The notes beneath the pieces were generated by a model. That model made no database searches, was not told the DNA's origin, and saw only the letters and a list, made by a program, of their open reading frames with translations. Below, piece by piece: positions 41,272-50,259 of a stretch of DNA of 64,000 nucleotides (within the stretch, counting starts at the first letter, position 1; every line of letters starts with the position of its first letter). Source of the DNA: Gordonibacter faecis (GTDB lineage Bacteria > Actinomycetota > Coriobacteriia > Coriobacteriales > Eggerthellaceae); NCBI RefSeq assembly GCF_030077735.1, contig NZ_JASJEU010000013.1, positions 124,001 to 188,000 of the forward strand, read 5' to 3'. Made by a program: the position numbers and the translations under genes.

Positions 41272-43592
41272 ACATTGCATCGGCGAAGCAGCAGATAAAA
41301 GATGCCGTGGAGGCGTATTTGGAGCGGGACGACGCGGGTTTGCCCCTCATTGCGCCCGTGAACCAGCGCCCGCTGTTCTTGCTGGGTGCGCCCGGCATTG
41401 GCAAGACGGCCATCATGGAGCAGGTGGCCCGTGAGCTGGGCATTGGCATTGTGTCGTACTCGATGACGCACCACACCCGCCAAAGCGCCCTCGGTCTGCC
41501 GCGCATCGTTTCGCGCGAATTCGAAGGGTTCGCATACGAGGCCTCCGAGTACACGATGTCGGAGATTGTGGCTGCGCTCTACGACTACATGGAGCGCACG
41601 GGGCTGCGCCAGGGCATTCTGTTTTTGGACGAAATCAACTGTGTGTCCGAGACGCTGTACCCGTCCATGTTGCAGTTTCTCCAGTTCAAGACCTTCGGCA
41701 AGCATCGGGTGCCCGACGGCTGGGTGGTGGTGTGTGCCGGCAATCCGCCGGAATATAACCGCTCGGTGCACGAGTTCGACATTGTGACGCTTGACCGTCT
41801 GCGCGAAATTGACGTGGAACCCGACTACGCTTCCTGGAAAAGTTACGCGACGGAGTGCGGGCTGCACCCGGCCGTCACCACGTTTTTGGAGACGAAGCGC
41901 GAGTGCTTTTATAAGGTAGAGGCGAAGCCCGGCGGCGGTAAGGCGTTCGTGACGGCGCGCGGTTGGGAGGACTTGGCGCACATCATTGCCGTGCACGAGG
42001 AACGGGGCAAGCCGGTGAATCGGGAACTGGTGGCCCAGTTTGTGCGCGACGACGAAATTGCCGACCAGTTTGCCGTGTACTATGCGCTGTTCGAGAAGTA
42101 TCGTTCGGACTATCAAGTGGATGCCATTCTCGCCGGTGAGGTGGGCGAGGCGGTGAAGAACCGCGCGCGGCAGGCGCCGTTTGACGAGCGCATTGCGCTG
42201 GTGAGTTTGGTGCTGGATGTGCTCGCGCGGGAGTGCGCGCAGGTGCTCGACCGCGAAGCGGTGGTGCTGGCCGTGCGCGATGAGTTGCGCGCGTGCAAGG
42301 CTGACCTTGTGGGTGGCGCGTCGGTGCAGGACGTGCTGGTTCCACGCATTGCCGAGCGTGAGGCGGCTCTCGCGCGCAAGGTGGCTTCGGGTACGGCGGC
42401 TGAATCGGTCGTGCGCACGGAGCGGCTGGTGGTGGCGCTGCTGAAAGAGTTCGCGTCTGCGTGCACGCTTGCGCGTACCGAGGCGGGTGCGGCGGCGTTC
42501 GACACCATTCAGCAGGCGTACAAGACTGAGGTGGCAGGGCTTGAGCCGGCGGCCGCGGCAGCCAGCGCAAAGATGGACAACGCCTTCACCTTTGTTGACG
42601 AGTGTTTTGGCGACCGCGAGATGCTGGTGTTCATGGCCGAGCTGGCCACGCGCCGCCCGACCACCCAGTTTGTCGCGCACTACGGCAACGAGTCGTACTA
42701 CGCGCACAACCAGGAGTTACAGGTGGACTCGGCGCGCATGGGGCTGGCCGAGCGCGCCAGCATGCTGGAAGATTTGAACGAGAACATCAAGCTGGCCGAG
42801 GGCCGCACGAGTGAGGCGCGGGCCGCCGTAGGGCTGTCGGTGGGCATGCGCGCGACGGCCGAGCGCGCGAACGGGGCTGACGAAACGGCCCTACGCGAGC
42901 ACTACCAGGGCAAACAGTTCGAATACGGCTTCACCAGTGTGTGCAAGATGCTGCTGCCGGTGTCTGAGCTCAAGGGTAAGACGGTGCTCGACGTATGTTG
43001 TCGGCGCGGCCGCGGCGTGTACAAGCTGGGTGCCATGGTGGGCAATGACGGCACGGCCTGGGGCATCGACTGGAACGCCGCCTACATTGAAGAGGCGAAA
43101 GACGGGATGGAGCGTGCGTGGCGCGAGAGCGGGCTTGCGCGCAACAACATGGAGTTTCGCGTGGCCTGCCCCGAGGACCTCATTGCCGCCGGTATTGGCT
43201 CGGGTACCATGGATGTAGTGTACGTGAACAACGTCATCACGCTGTTCTACGACCAGGAACGTGCCCTTGCGGAATGCGCACGTGTGCTGAAGCCAGGCGG
43301 GCTGCTCATCCTGGAGACTATTTTCGCCGATCAACCGCGCAATGAAGACGTGGTCACGCGTGCCCGAGCGCTCGGCAACAGTATCCAAGCCGCCCGCACC
43401 AAGGAAGAAAACTACGCCTGGCTGACTGCCGCCGGTTTTGACGAACCATCGGTCGAAGATGAATATGAGGTAGAGGCAAGCCGCGGCTACAAAGCCGACC
43501 ATGCGGTAGCCATCGTAGAAGGCGACGAGGACGTGCACTACCGCGCCGTATCCCTCTACATCCGCAAGCCGCAGCAGGGAGGAAGGGCGTGA
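41268..43592 (+). CDS. MoxR-type AAA+ ATPase fused to an ArsM-like methyltransferase
   Basis: This 774-residue protein joins two domains. Residues 1 to about 330 are a MoxR ATPase with Walker A GAPGIGKT (40-47), Walker B GILFLDEIN (about 117-125) and the sensor NPPEYNRS. A helical linker (about 330-535) follows. From HYQGKQFEYGF (about 541) to the end it resembles SAM methyltransferases of the ArsM group: KTVLDVCCRRGRGVYKLG, GIDWNAAYIEEAK, CPEDLIAAGIGSGTMDVVYVNNVI and ARVLKPGGLLILE. Motif I is degenerate (CCRRGRG in place of GSGSGRD), so catalysis is uncertain. A MoxR-methyltransferase fusion is unusual. It is coupled to the VWA gene. Confidence 0.83.
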   Translation: MNIASAKQQIKDAVEAYLERDDAGLPLIAPVNQRPLFLLGAPGIGKTAIMEQVARELGIGIVSYSMTHHTRQSALGLPRIVSREFEGFAYEASEYTMSEIVAALYDYMERTGLRQGILFLDEINCVSETLYPSMLQFLQFKTFGKHRVPDGWVVVCAGNPPEYNRSVHEFDIVTLDRLREIDVEPDYASWKSYATECGLHPAVTTFLETKRECFYKVEAKPGGGKAFVTARGWEDLAHIIAVHEERGKPVNRELVAQFVRDDEIADQFAVYYALFEKYRSDYQVDAILAGEVGEAVKNRARQAPFDERIALVSLVLDVLARECAQVLDREAVVLAVRDELRACKADLVGGASVQDVLVPRIAEREAALARKVASGTAAESVVRTERLVVALLKEFASACTLARTEAGAAAFDTIQQAYKTEVAGLEPAAAAASAKMDNAFTFVDECFGDREMLVFMAELATRRPTTQFVAHYGNESYYAHNQELQVDSARMGLAERASMLEDLNENIKLAEGRTSEARAAVGLSVGMRATAERANGADETALREHYQGKQFEYGFTSVCKMLLPVSELKGKTVLDVCCRRGRGVYKLGAMVGNDGTAWGIDWNAAYIEEAKDGMERAWRESGLARNNMEFRVACPEDLIAAGIGSGTMDVVYVNNVITLFYDQERALAECARVLKPGGLLILETIFADQPRNEDVVTRARALGNSIQAARTKEENYAWLTAAGFDEPSVEDEYEVEASRGYKADHAVAIVEGDEDVHYRAVSLYIRKPQQGGRA

Positions 43593-43741
43593 GCCACCCC
43601 GTTGTCATACATAGTGCGCAAATGTGTTCTACAACCGGTGAGCAGGGGCTTTCGGGGAGCGATTGCACCCGCTGTACAGGCAGTTTGTTTTTTATACTCG
43701 TAAGCGATAGTGAAACCAGATAATCGCTTGGAGGCTTGCCT

Positions 43742-44824
43742 ATGCAGACACAACGACACTCACTCATTGAGATACTGGGAACACCCGACGTTCGCTTCGT
43801 GGTTCCCGCGTACCAGCGCCGCTATTCGTGGGGGCTTCGCCAGTGCCGGGAGCTGTGGCTTGATGTGCAGCGCGCCGCGCGGGCGCAGGCGCCGCACTTT
43901 GTAGGCACGTTGCTGTATGCGCGGGAAGCGAGCGACACGGACGGCCTGGAGCGACGCTCCATCATCGACGGTCAGCAGCGGCTGACCACGCTCACGCTTC
44001 TTATGGTGGCGCTCGTGCGTTACCTGGAAGCGCGGGGGAGCGCGCTTGCTGATGGGGATGCGCATGCGCTGCGCGACTGCTACTTGCGCGTGGGTGCGGG
44101 GAAGCGGGCGGCAGGCAAACTAGTGTTGTCGCGCAACGACCGCGACACCCTGTTTGCGGTTGTTGCGGGCGCGGCGCTGCCGGAGAATCCCGCGGAAAAC
44201 ATCATGCAGAACCTGGCGTTTTTTCAGGAGCAGATGGAGGCCGAGGGCTTTGACGCCACCTATGCGTGGAGTGGTGTGAAGCAGCTCTTCGTCATTGGGG
44301 CTGAGACAGGTGGGGCTGACAACGCCCAGCTCATCTTCGAAAGCTTGAACTCGAAGGGCGTGCCGCTGACCACGGCCGACCTCGTGCGGAACTATCTACT
44401 GCTTGCGGAAAGCCACGAAGAACAGGCGCGACTCTACGACGAATACTGGGGCCCCATTGAGGGCATGTTCCAGCCCGACCCCGGCTCGTTGCGGTTGGAC
44501 AATGCCATTCAGGGATGGCTCAGCGTGCGCTTCCGCAAGGTGCGCGCCAAAGGGCCTGATGAGGTGTACAGCGTATTCAAGCAGTACGTGGAGGATGAGT
44601 TTGATGGCACAACGGAGGGGCTTTTGCGCGAGTTGCGCAACTTCTGCCTCGTGTGGGCCGAGAACTACCGCTATCACGCCGTGAAGAAGTACAAGTCGGC
44701 CTTCAGCTGGGCAACGAATGGGGCCGCAACGTTGGTGTCGGGTCGTCCGCTGAAGAAAAGCGACGACGAAGCCTATGCCGAGAAGGTCCGCGCGGATCTT
44801 CAGGCTGTCGACGAGTCACTGTGA
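43742..44824 (+). CDS. DUF262 protein, first of a tandem pair
   Basis: This 360-residue protein has the DUF262 (ParB-like nuclease superfamily) motifs: FVVPAYQRRYSWGLRQC, SIIDGQQRLTTLTLLM and FESLNSKGVPLTTADLVRNYLL. DUF262 is the N-terminal domain of GmrSD type IV restriction proteins and of other defence nucleases. Here the protein ends without the usual C-terminal DUF1524/HNH domain. It follows the MoxR gene after a 149-bp gap and starts at ATG 43742 after GGAGG. A DNA-sensing or DNA-binding role is inferred. Confidence 0.82.
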   Translation: MQTQRHSLIEILGTPDVRFVVPAYQRRYSWGLRQCRELWLDVQRAARAQAPHFVGTLLYAREASDTDGLERRSIIDGQQRLTTLTLLMVALVRYLEARGSALADGDAHALRDCYLRVGAGKRAAGKLVLSRNDRDTLFAVVAGAALPENPAENIMQNLAFFQEQMEAEGFDATYAWSGVKQLFVIGAETGGADNAQLIFESLNSKGVPLTTADLVRNYLLLAESHEEQARLYDEYWGPIEGMFQPDPGSLRLDNAIQGWLSVRFRKVRAKGPDEVYSVFKQYVEDEFDGTTEGLLRELRNFCLVWAENYRYHAVKKYKSAFSWATNGAATLVSGRPLKKSDDEAYAEKVRADLQAVDESL

Positions 44825-44835
44825 GGTGAGAAGCT

Positions 44836-45867
44836 ATGATTATTAAACAACAGATGCTTCTCGATTTTTTGGGGACACCTGACGTGCAGTTGATTATTCC
44901 CGTGTATCAGCGTGTGTATGCGTGGGGCGCGCGCCAGTGTGACGGCTTATTTGATGACATCATGCGCGCCGGGCGCGCTGAGCGCACGCACTTTGTGGGC
45001 ACCGTGTTGTACGTGCCCGAGCTCGGGGCTGCTGGCGTGGGAACGCGCTTTGATGTGATTGACGGGCAGCAGCGCCTGGCCACGCTCACGCTGTTGCTTG
45101 CGGCGTTGCGCGACTACGTGCGTGATGCGGGGTATGCGCTTGAGGGTGTTGATGCTGCAGGCATTGACCAGCGCTTTCTTCATGTCGATGGGGTGGAAGG
45201 CGTGGGCAAGCTGGTGTTGTCGCGTGCCGATCGCGCCACGTTGGAGGCAGTTATTGCGGGTGCGGAACTTCCCGGCGAAGATGACGTGTCGGCGAATGTG
45301 GTGGCGAACTACGAGCACTTCCGCGCACGGATGCGCGAGGGCTTTGCGGCTGATGAGGCGCAGGTGCTCTGGCGTGGCATGCAGCAGCTGCTGGTGATAA
45401 CCGCCGAGCTTGATGGCGAGGATCGCCCGCAGGTGGTGTTCGAGAGCCTGAACTCCAAGGGCATGCCGCTGACCACGGCCGACCTCGTGCGCAATCTTAT
45501 GCTGGTGAGCGTGGGTTACGACGAGCAAACGCGCCTCTACGAGCGCTACTGGGCACCCATCGAGCGGCTGTTCGGCGACGACCCGGGTGGCGTGCGGTTG
45601 AACGCCGCGCTGCACGGATGGCTCGCGGTGACGGCGCCGCGGCTGCATGTGGGTAGCGCTGATGAGGTGTACGGCGCCTTCAAAACCTACTTGGAGGACC
45701 TGCACACGGGCACGCTTGAAGAGTTGCTGATTGGCTTGAAGGGCTTTTGCGAGACCTTCGCCGCCAAGTCGCAGGACTCCGGTGCGGCGCGCGCCACGGC
45801 GCATGCGACATGGGGAAACGGCAAGGTGGAAGGCATCATCTCAGAAAGGAAGCTCTTCGGCGACTAG
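44836..45867 (+). CDS. DUF262 protein, second of a tandem pair
   Basis: This 343-residue paralogue of the preceding gene (12 bp away) has LIIPVYQRVYAWGARQCD, FDVIDGQQRLATLTLLL and FESLNSKGMPLTTADLVRNLM. The two proteins align over about 300 residues, so they arose by tandem duplication. It too lacks the HNH domain and ends soon after a conserved helical segment. A heterodimer of two DUF262 subunits is possible. Confidence 0.82.
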   Translation: MIIKQQMLLDFLGTPDVQLIIPVYQRVYAWGARQCDGLFDDIMRAGRAERTHFVGTVLYVPELGAAGVGTRFDVIDGQQRLATLTLLLAALRDYVRDAGYALEGVDAAGIDQRFLHVDGVEGVGKLVLSRADRATLEAVIAGAELPGEDDVSANVVANYEHFRARMREGFAADEAQVLWRGMQQLLVITAELDGEDRPQVVFESLNSKGMPLTTADLVRNLMLVSVGYDEQTRLYERYWAPIERLFGDDPGGVRLNAALHGWLAVTAPRLHVGSADEVYGAFKTYLEDLHTGTLEELLIGLKGFCETFAAKSQDSGAARATAHATWGNGKVEGIISERKLFGD

Positions 45868-45889
45868 GGGCGGAAGAGGGAGAAGATAG

Positions 45890-47206
45890 ATGACGACGAA
45901 CGGAGCAGGAATGGGTAACGAGGCAGTGGAGCGAGCGCTGGCGGAGTACGCGGCGGTGGGGGAGCGCTACGTGCGGGAACTTGAGCGCAAGGGGCTTGTG
46001 TTCGCCGAGGCGAATGCGGGGGCGTCACGCTGCGCTGAGTTGCGGGCCGAGTTGGCGGCGCGCGGCGTTCAGGTGCGCAACGCCGGGGCCAGCCTGAGTG
46101 TGGGGCACCTGTCGCCGGCGTGCGTGGAGTGCACGGGCAACCGCGGGTCGGAGACGTTTTCCACCACGTTCAAGTGCCACCGCGATTGCTACTTCTGCTT
46201 CAACCACAACCAGCCCGACTACGAGAAGTTCTTCCGCGAGGGTTGCCCCTGGGAGGAAACGCTGGCGCGCTCGGCGGCTGAAAACGAGTCGCTTGCCTGT
46301 GTGGGCTTGACCGGCGGCGAGCCGCTGCTTGACCTGGAGAACGCCCTGCGGCTGCTGAAGCGCACGGATGAGGTGTGGCCCGACGCGCACACGCGCCTGT
46401 ACACCTCGGGTGATTTGCTTACCGAAGAGAGCGCCACGCTGTTGCAGGCGGCGGGCCTCGACGAAATCCGCTTCAGCGTGAAGGACGATGACGCCCCTGA
46501 TCAGCAGGATCGCGTGATTGCCGCGCTGCGCCTCGCGAAGCGCTTCATTCCCTCTGTCATGGTGGAGATGCCCGTCATCCCGGGCGCGAAGGAGCACATG
46601 CAAGACCTCTTCCGCCGCTTTCAAGAGGTGGGCATCGACGGCATTAACCTGCTGGAGTTCTGCTTCCCGTTTTGTAACTGGGACGAATTCGCGCGCCGCG
46701 GTTTCGTGCTGAAGAACCCGCCGTTTGAGGTGATGTATGACTACGGCTACTCGGGCGGATTGGCGGTGGACGGCAGCGAGGAACTTATTCTGGAGCTGAT
46801 GCAGTGGGCGCTCGACGAAGGGCTCACGTTTGGCATGCACTACTGCTCGCTTGAGAACAAGCACCGCAGCGAGATTCGCCAGAAAAACGAGCCGGCCGCC
46901 CATGCGCACCCGTGCCTTACGTTTGATGAGAGCGACTTCTTCCTGAAAACGGCGAAGGTGTTCGGGCCGGACATTCCGGTGGCGCGTCCCGTGCTTGAGG
47001 CGGCGGGCTGCACCGACTTCATGGAGGATACTGACGAAGATTCGCTCGCCTTTCCGCTGCGCTTCCTGGACGTGCTGCGCGACCTTACGCGCCCCGATGA
47101 CACGCCCCTCACGCCCATGACCTGCTTCTTCGTACACGAGCACGACGAAGGCGGCAGCTACCTGATAGACGTCGCACTGCGCCCGGCACCCGAGCATGCA
47201 GGTTAG
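45890..47206 (+). CDS. Radical SAM protein
   Basis: This 438-residue protein has the cluster motif C-x3-C-x2-C in FKCHRDCYFCFNHNQPDY, then LTGGEPLLDLENAL and a complete TIM-barrel-like sequence through YGYSGGLAVDG. About 95 N-terminal residues precede the cluster, including an additional CVEC motif. The C-terminal region has further Cys residues (HYCSLEN, AHPCL). It starts 23 bp after the second DUF262 gene with a GGGAGAAG site, so it is likely in the same operon. The substrate is unknown; peptide or nucleic-acid modification would suit the context. Confidence 0.85.
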   Translation: MTTNGAGMGNEAVERALAEYAAVGERYVRELERKGLVFAEANAGASRCAELRAELAARGVQVRNAGASLSVGHLSPACVECTGNRGSETFSTTFKCHRDCYFCFNHNQPDYEKFFREGCPWEETLARSAAENESLACVGLTGGEPLLDLENALRLLKRTDEVWPDAHTRLYTSGDLLTEESATLLQAAGLDEIRFSVKDDDAPDQQDRVIAALRLAKRFIPSVMVEMPVIPGAKEHMQDLFRRFQEVGIDGINLLEFCFPFCNWDEFARRGFVLKNPPFEVMYDYGYSGGLAVDGSEELILELMQWALDEGLTFGMHYCSLENKHRSEIRQKNEPAAHAHPCLTFDESDFFLKTAKVFGPDIPVARPVLEAAGCTDFMEDTDEDSLAFPLRFLDVLRDLTRPDDTPLTPMTCFFVHEHDEGGSYLIDVALRPAPEHAG

Positions 47207-47278
47207 ATGAGGGGATGCGGATGAAGCGGTTTTCGCCTGACTGAGGGGCGCTTATGACGAGGGGTTTCGATGCTGGTA

Positions 47279-47287
47279 TGGTACAAT
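47279..47287 (+). promoter_or_regulatory. Extended -10 promoter before the FKBP gene
   Basis: TGGTACAAT is an extended -10 (TGn plus TACAAT), about 90 bp before the FKBP start. The same TGGTACAATG precedes the candidate 6S RNA. No clear -35 is seen. Confidence 0.4.
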
Positions 47288-47374
47288 GATCATCCCCCTT
47301 TTTACCAGGAACTATCGCTTGCGCTTGCGCGCGAGCGTTTCAGTAATCACGCAGGACATCGAAGGAGAATCCAC

Positions 47375-47893
47375 ATGCAACTTGGTTCCACGGTCACACT
47401 TATTTACACGGGCACGCTTGAAGACGGCACGGTGTTTGGTCACGCCACCAAAGAGGAACCCATGAAGTTCCAAACCGGCATGGACATGACCATCGACGGC
47501 TTTGAGGCCGCCATCCTTGAGATGAACGAGGTGGGCGAAAAGAAGACGTTCGTGGTTGATCAGTACGCCGGATATGGCGAGTACCTGGACGACTACACTA
47601 CGAAGATTCCGCTGGAGCAAATTCCCGTGGATAACATCAAGGTAGGCAGGCGCATTTGGCTGTCGAGCAGCGAGGACGGCGCGCCCATGCCGGCCACCGT
47701 GTTGGCCGTGGAAGGCGGCGTGGCCACGTTCGATTTGAACCACCCCCTCGCGGGCAAAGACCTCACGTTTGAGGTGGAACTGCTGGAGATTGAGGACGCT
47801 CCCGAGGACTTCGTTTCCGCAGCTGAGAAGGCCAAGCACCTGAAGGAGCAGTCGAAGCTTCTGGGCGGCGACCAGGCCTCGGACTTCCGCTAG
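47375..47893 (+). CDS. FKBP-type peptidyl-prolyl isomerase, SlyD-like
   Basis: This 172-residue protein resembles SlyD-type FKBP isomerases: VTLIYTGTLEDGTVFGHA at the start, a domain inserted in the flap (about residues 65-120) and the return strand HPLAGKDLTFEVELLEIED. There is no His-rich tail, unlike nickel-binding SlyD. The ATG at 47375 follows GAAGGAGAA. It catalyses proline isomerisation and may act as a folding chaperone. Confidence 0.88.
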   Translation: MQLGSTVTLIYTGTLEDGTVFGHATKEEPMKFQTGMDMTIDGFEAAILEMNEVGEKKTFVVDQYAGYGEYLDDYTTKIPLEQIPVDNIKVGRRIWLSSSEDGAPMPATVLAVEGGVATFDLNHPLAGKDLTFEVELLEIEDAPEDFVSAAEKAKHLKEQSKLLGGDQASDFR

Positions 47894-47904
47894 GAGTTTT
47901 GAGC

Positions 47905-48207
47905 ATGTGCTGGTCATGCAATCCCATCTGCGGTGGCTGCCGACCGCCGCGCAAGCGCCCGGTGAAGTGTCCCGAGTGCGGCATGTTTAATGCCGTTGAC
48001 CTGGAGCATTTCTCGGAACCCAACCCGTGTTCCAAGTGCGGTGCCGATCTGACAGAGCTGGCGCTGCCTGAACCGGTGGTGTGTACCATCTGCGGCGAGG
48101 TGTGTTACAACTCCTGTCGCAAGGGGCGCACGGAGCAGCCGGATGACGCGCGCGGCACGTGTCAGGTGCGCGTAGCGAAACCGTTCAGGCCGCAAGATGC
48201 GGTGTAG
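47905..48207 (+). CDS. Cysteine-rich zinc-ribbon protein
   Basis: This 100-residue protein contains MCWSCNPICGGC, then two zinc ribbons CPECG...CSKCG and CTICGEVCYNSC. It starts 11 bp after the FKBP stop and is probably co-expressed. Its style (short, MC start, CPECG) recalls the MCFRP proteins at 33400 and 63176 but it lacks their Ala/Pro tail. Function unknown. Confidence 0.68.
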   Translation: MCWSCNPICGGCRPPRKRPVKCPECGMFNAVDLEHFSEPNPCSKCGADLTELALPEPVVCTICGEVCYNSCRKGRTEQPDDARGTCQVRVAKPFRPQDAV

Positions 48208-48240
48208 AAGCGGCGCGGTAACAGTAACAAACATTTTTTG

Positions 48241-48305
48241 CCTGCCAGGTTGACCGTAGGGCAAGGGCTTTGCCCTTGCCGCCAACTACGTTGACCTGGC
48301 AGGTT
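48241..48305. terminator. REP-containing hairpin between convergent genes
   Basis: An outer stem CCTGCCAGGT...ACCTGGCAGG (48241-48250 and 48294-48303) encloses a REP unit at 48254-48281, headed CCGTAGGGCAAGGG and ending CCCTTGCCG. TTTATTTTT follows on the plus strand. It separates the zinc-ribbon gene from the convergent serine dehydratase and probably terminates both. Confidence 0.7.
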
Positions 48306-48369
48306 TATTTTTGTTGAGTAGCAAGGGAAACCTTGTCCAGCGAACTACCTGCCTGCGCTTTGCGGCGTG

Positions 48370-49983
48370 CTAGGCGCGGGCGGCGCACCAGGCGCAGGCG
48401 CTCGGGGCGGCGGCGATGCCACCAAGCGCGCTTTCGCGCAGTTCGAAGGGGAGTGCGCGGCCGACTGCGTCAAGCGCGGCCACCGTTTCGTCGAAGCCTA
48501 CGAGGTTGTTCACGCCAGCGAGGGCAATTTGGGCGCTGATAAGAGCCACGCCCGTCGCGGCGGCGTTGCGCTTCTGGCAGGGCACTTCCACGAGGCCGCC
48601 CACCGGATCACACACAAGCCCCATGAGCGAAGTGAGCGCGTTCGCGGCGGCATTGAGGGCTGCGGCGGGCGAGCCGCCGGCCATCTCTACCGCGGCTGCA
48701 GCGGCCATGGCGGCCGCCGCGCCAATTTCCGCCTGACAGCCTCCTTCAGCGCCCGACACCGTGGCGTTGCGGGCGATGAGTAGGCCGACTGCTCCTGCAG
48801 CCAGAAGGCCGCGGCGCAAGGTGGTTGCGTCGAAGCCGCGCGTTTCTTCCAGCGCCAGCAGCACGCCGGGTACCACGCCCGCCGAGCCCGCCGTGGGTGC
48901 GGCCACAATTACACCCATGGAGGCGTTCGTTTCCAACACGGCCAGGGCATACTCGGCCGCGCGGGCGGCAGTGCCATCGAGCACGGCCACGCCCCGCTCG
49001 CGCGCACGATGCACGTCACGGGCTTCGCCGCCGATGAGGCCACCCATGGAGGGCGTGGGCTCCGTGAGGGGCTGGACGGCTGAGGCGCGCATGACAGCAA
49101 GCGCCCGATCGGCGTAGGCCAGCGTGCCGCAGGTGTGTCCATCCAGCGCAGCAAGCGCTTCCTCGCGCGCAAGCAGCGCATCGGCCAGGCCGCCGCCCTG
49201 GTGTGCGCAGCGTTCCAGCAACTCAGCGCCTGAAGTGAAGTCGCAGGCGACGAAGCGCTCTTCCGCGCCTTCGGCCGGCACGGTTGCGCCGGGAGCATGT
49301 GCGCCGTGGGGCGTGTCGGCGGGCACCACGCGCACGTCACGCACGGCGGCGCAGCGCTCGATGGCATCCTTCACCTGGGGCGGCACCTCGCCGTCCAACT
49401 CCATGATGGTGAACGCCTCCAAGCCGCGGCGCGTGCGATACACGCGCGTGGTGGCAATGTTCACGTCGTGCTCCGAGAGGCTGCTGGCAATGTGCGCGAG
49501 CACGCCGGTCACGTCGCGCTGACGCACCACGAGGCTGGTGCGTTCGCCCGTGAGATCGACGTCGATGCCGTCGATGCGCCTGATGACAGCCGCCCCGCCG
49601 CCCACGCTGACGCCGCGCACCTCAAGGATGGCGCCCTCTTCGGCTTCAAGATGGATGTCCACGGTGTTGGGGTGATCGACCTCCGTTTCGCGATCACACG
49701 TAAACGAAAACGTGAGGCCCGCCGCGCGTGCCCGCTCGAAGGAATCGCGTACGCCCAGGTCATCGGGCGCGAGTCCCATAAGGCCCGCCACGAGCGCCTT
49801 GTCGGTGCCATGTCCCGTGCGCGTGTGGGCGAACGAGCCGTAGAGCGTGAACGCGGCGCGCACGGGAGGTGCGGCCAGAAGGCTGCGCGCCATGCGGGCG
49901 ATGCGCAGCGCGCCCGCCGTGTGCGAGCTGGAGGGCCCCACCATGAGCGGGCCTATGATGTCGGAGAACCCGAATGTTTCCAT
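48370..49983 (-). CDS. sdaA: L-serine dehydratase (iron-sulfur, single chain)
   Basis: This 537-residue protein deaminates L-serine to pyruvate and ammonia. The beta domain is N-terminal (FSDIIGPLMVGPSSSHTAGALRIARMA), followed by an ACT-like segment (about residues 150-220) and the alpha domain with TPSMGGLIGGEA, the cysteine-containing GAEGGCQAEIGAAAAMAAAA and GLVCDPVGGLVEVPCQKRNA, which hold [4Fe-4S] ligands. The fused beta-alpha order is that of SdaA. The start at 49983 follows AAAGGA; the longer open frame extends into a neighbour's antisense. Serine fermentation fits an anaerobe. Confidence 0.93.
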   Translation of the reverse strand: METFGFSDIIGPLMVGPSSSHTAGALRIARMARSLLAAPPVRAAFTLYGSFAHTRTGHGTDKALVAGLMGLAPDDLGVRDSFERARAAGLTFSFTCDRETEVDHPNTVDIHLEAEEGAILEVRGVSVGGGAAVIRRIDGIDVDLTGERTSLVVRQRDVTGVLAHIASSLSEHDVNIATTRVYRTRRGLEAFTIMELDGEVPPQVKDAIERCAAVRDVRVVPADTPHGAHAPGATVPAEGAEERFVACDFTSGAELLERCAHQGGGLADALLAREEALAALDGHTCGTLAYADRALAVMRASAVQPLTEPTPSMGGLIGGEARDVHRARERGVAVLDGTAARAAEYALAVLETNASMGVIVAAPTAGSAGVVPGVLLALEETRGFDATTLRRGLLAAGAVGLLIARNATVSGAEGGCQAEIGAAAAMAAAAAVEMAGGSPAAALNAAANALTSLMGLVCDPVGGLVEVPCQKRNAAATGVALISAQIALAGVNNLVGFDETVAALDAVGRALPFELRESALGGIAAAPSACAWCAARA

Positions 49984-50078
49984 GCGTGTCCTTTCGCGTG
50001 GTGAATCTGGCGGTACCCGCGCGCTGCGGCGCGGGGCTGCGGCGCTATCGTAGCGCACTCGCGTCTGTTCGGGCCCGT

Positions 50079-50117
50079 CGGCCGACCGAATCTTGAGATT
50101 CCGCGACGAATCGGCCG
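50079..50117. promoter_or_regulatory. Nested palindrome in the sdaA-pyrophosphatase divergent region
   Basis: CGGCCGA (50079-50085) and TCGGCCG (50111-50117) enclose GAATCT-TG-AGATTC (50088-50101). Two nested symmetric sites in a divergent promoter region suggest an operator. Confidence 0.4.
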
Positions 50118-50259
50118 CGCGCCGGGTCAAGCGCGGCGGCATCGCTATACTGGTCGCATCAGCGCCGCGAGCCCGCAGGCCGCGGCAGAATTTTCCACAA
50201 GGCAGACGATACCTGCACGGCGCCCCGCCCGGGGTTGCGTGCGGCAAAGGAGCGATACC

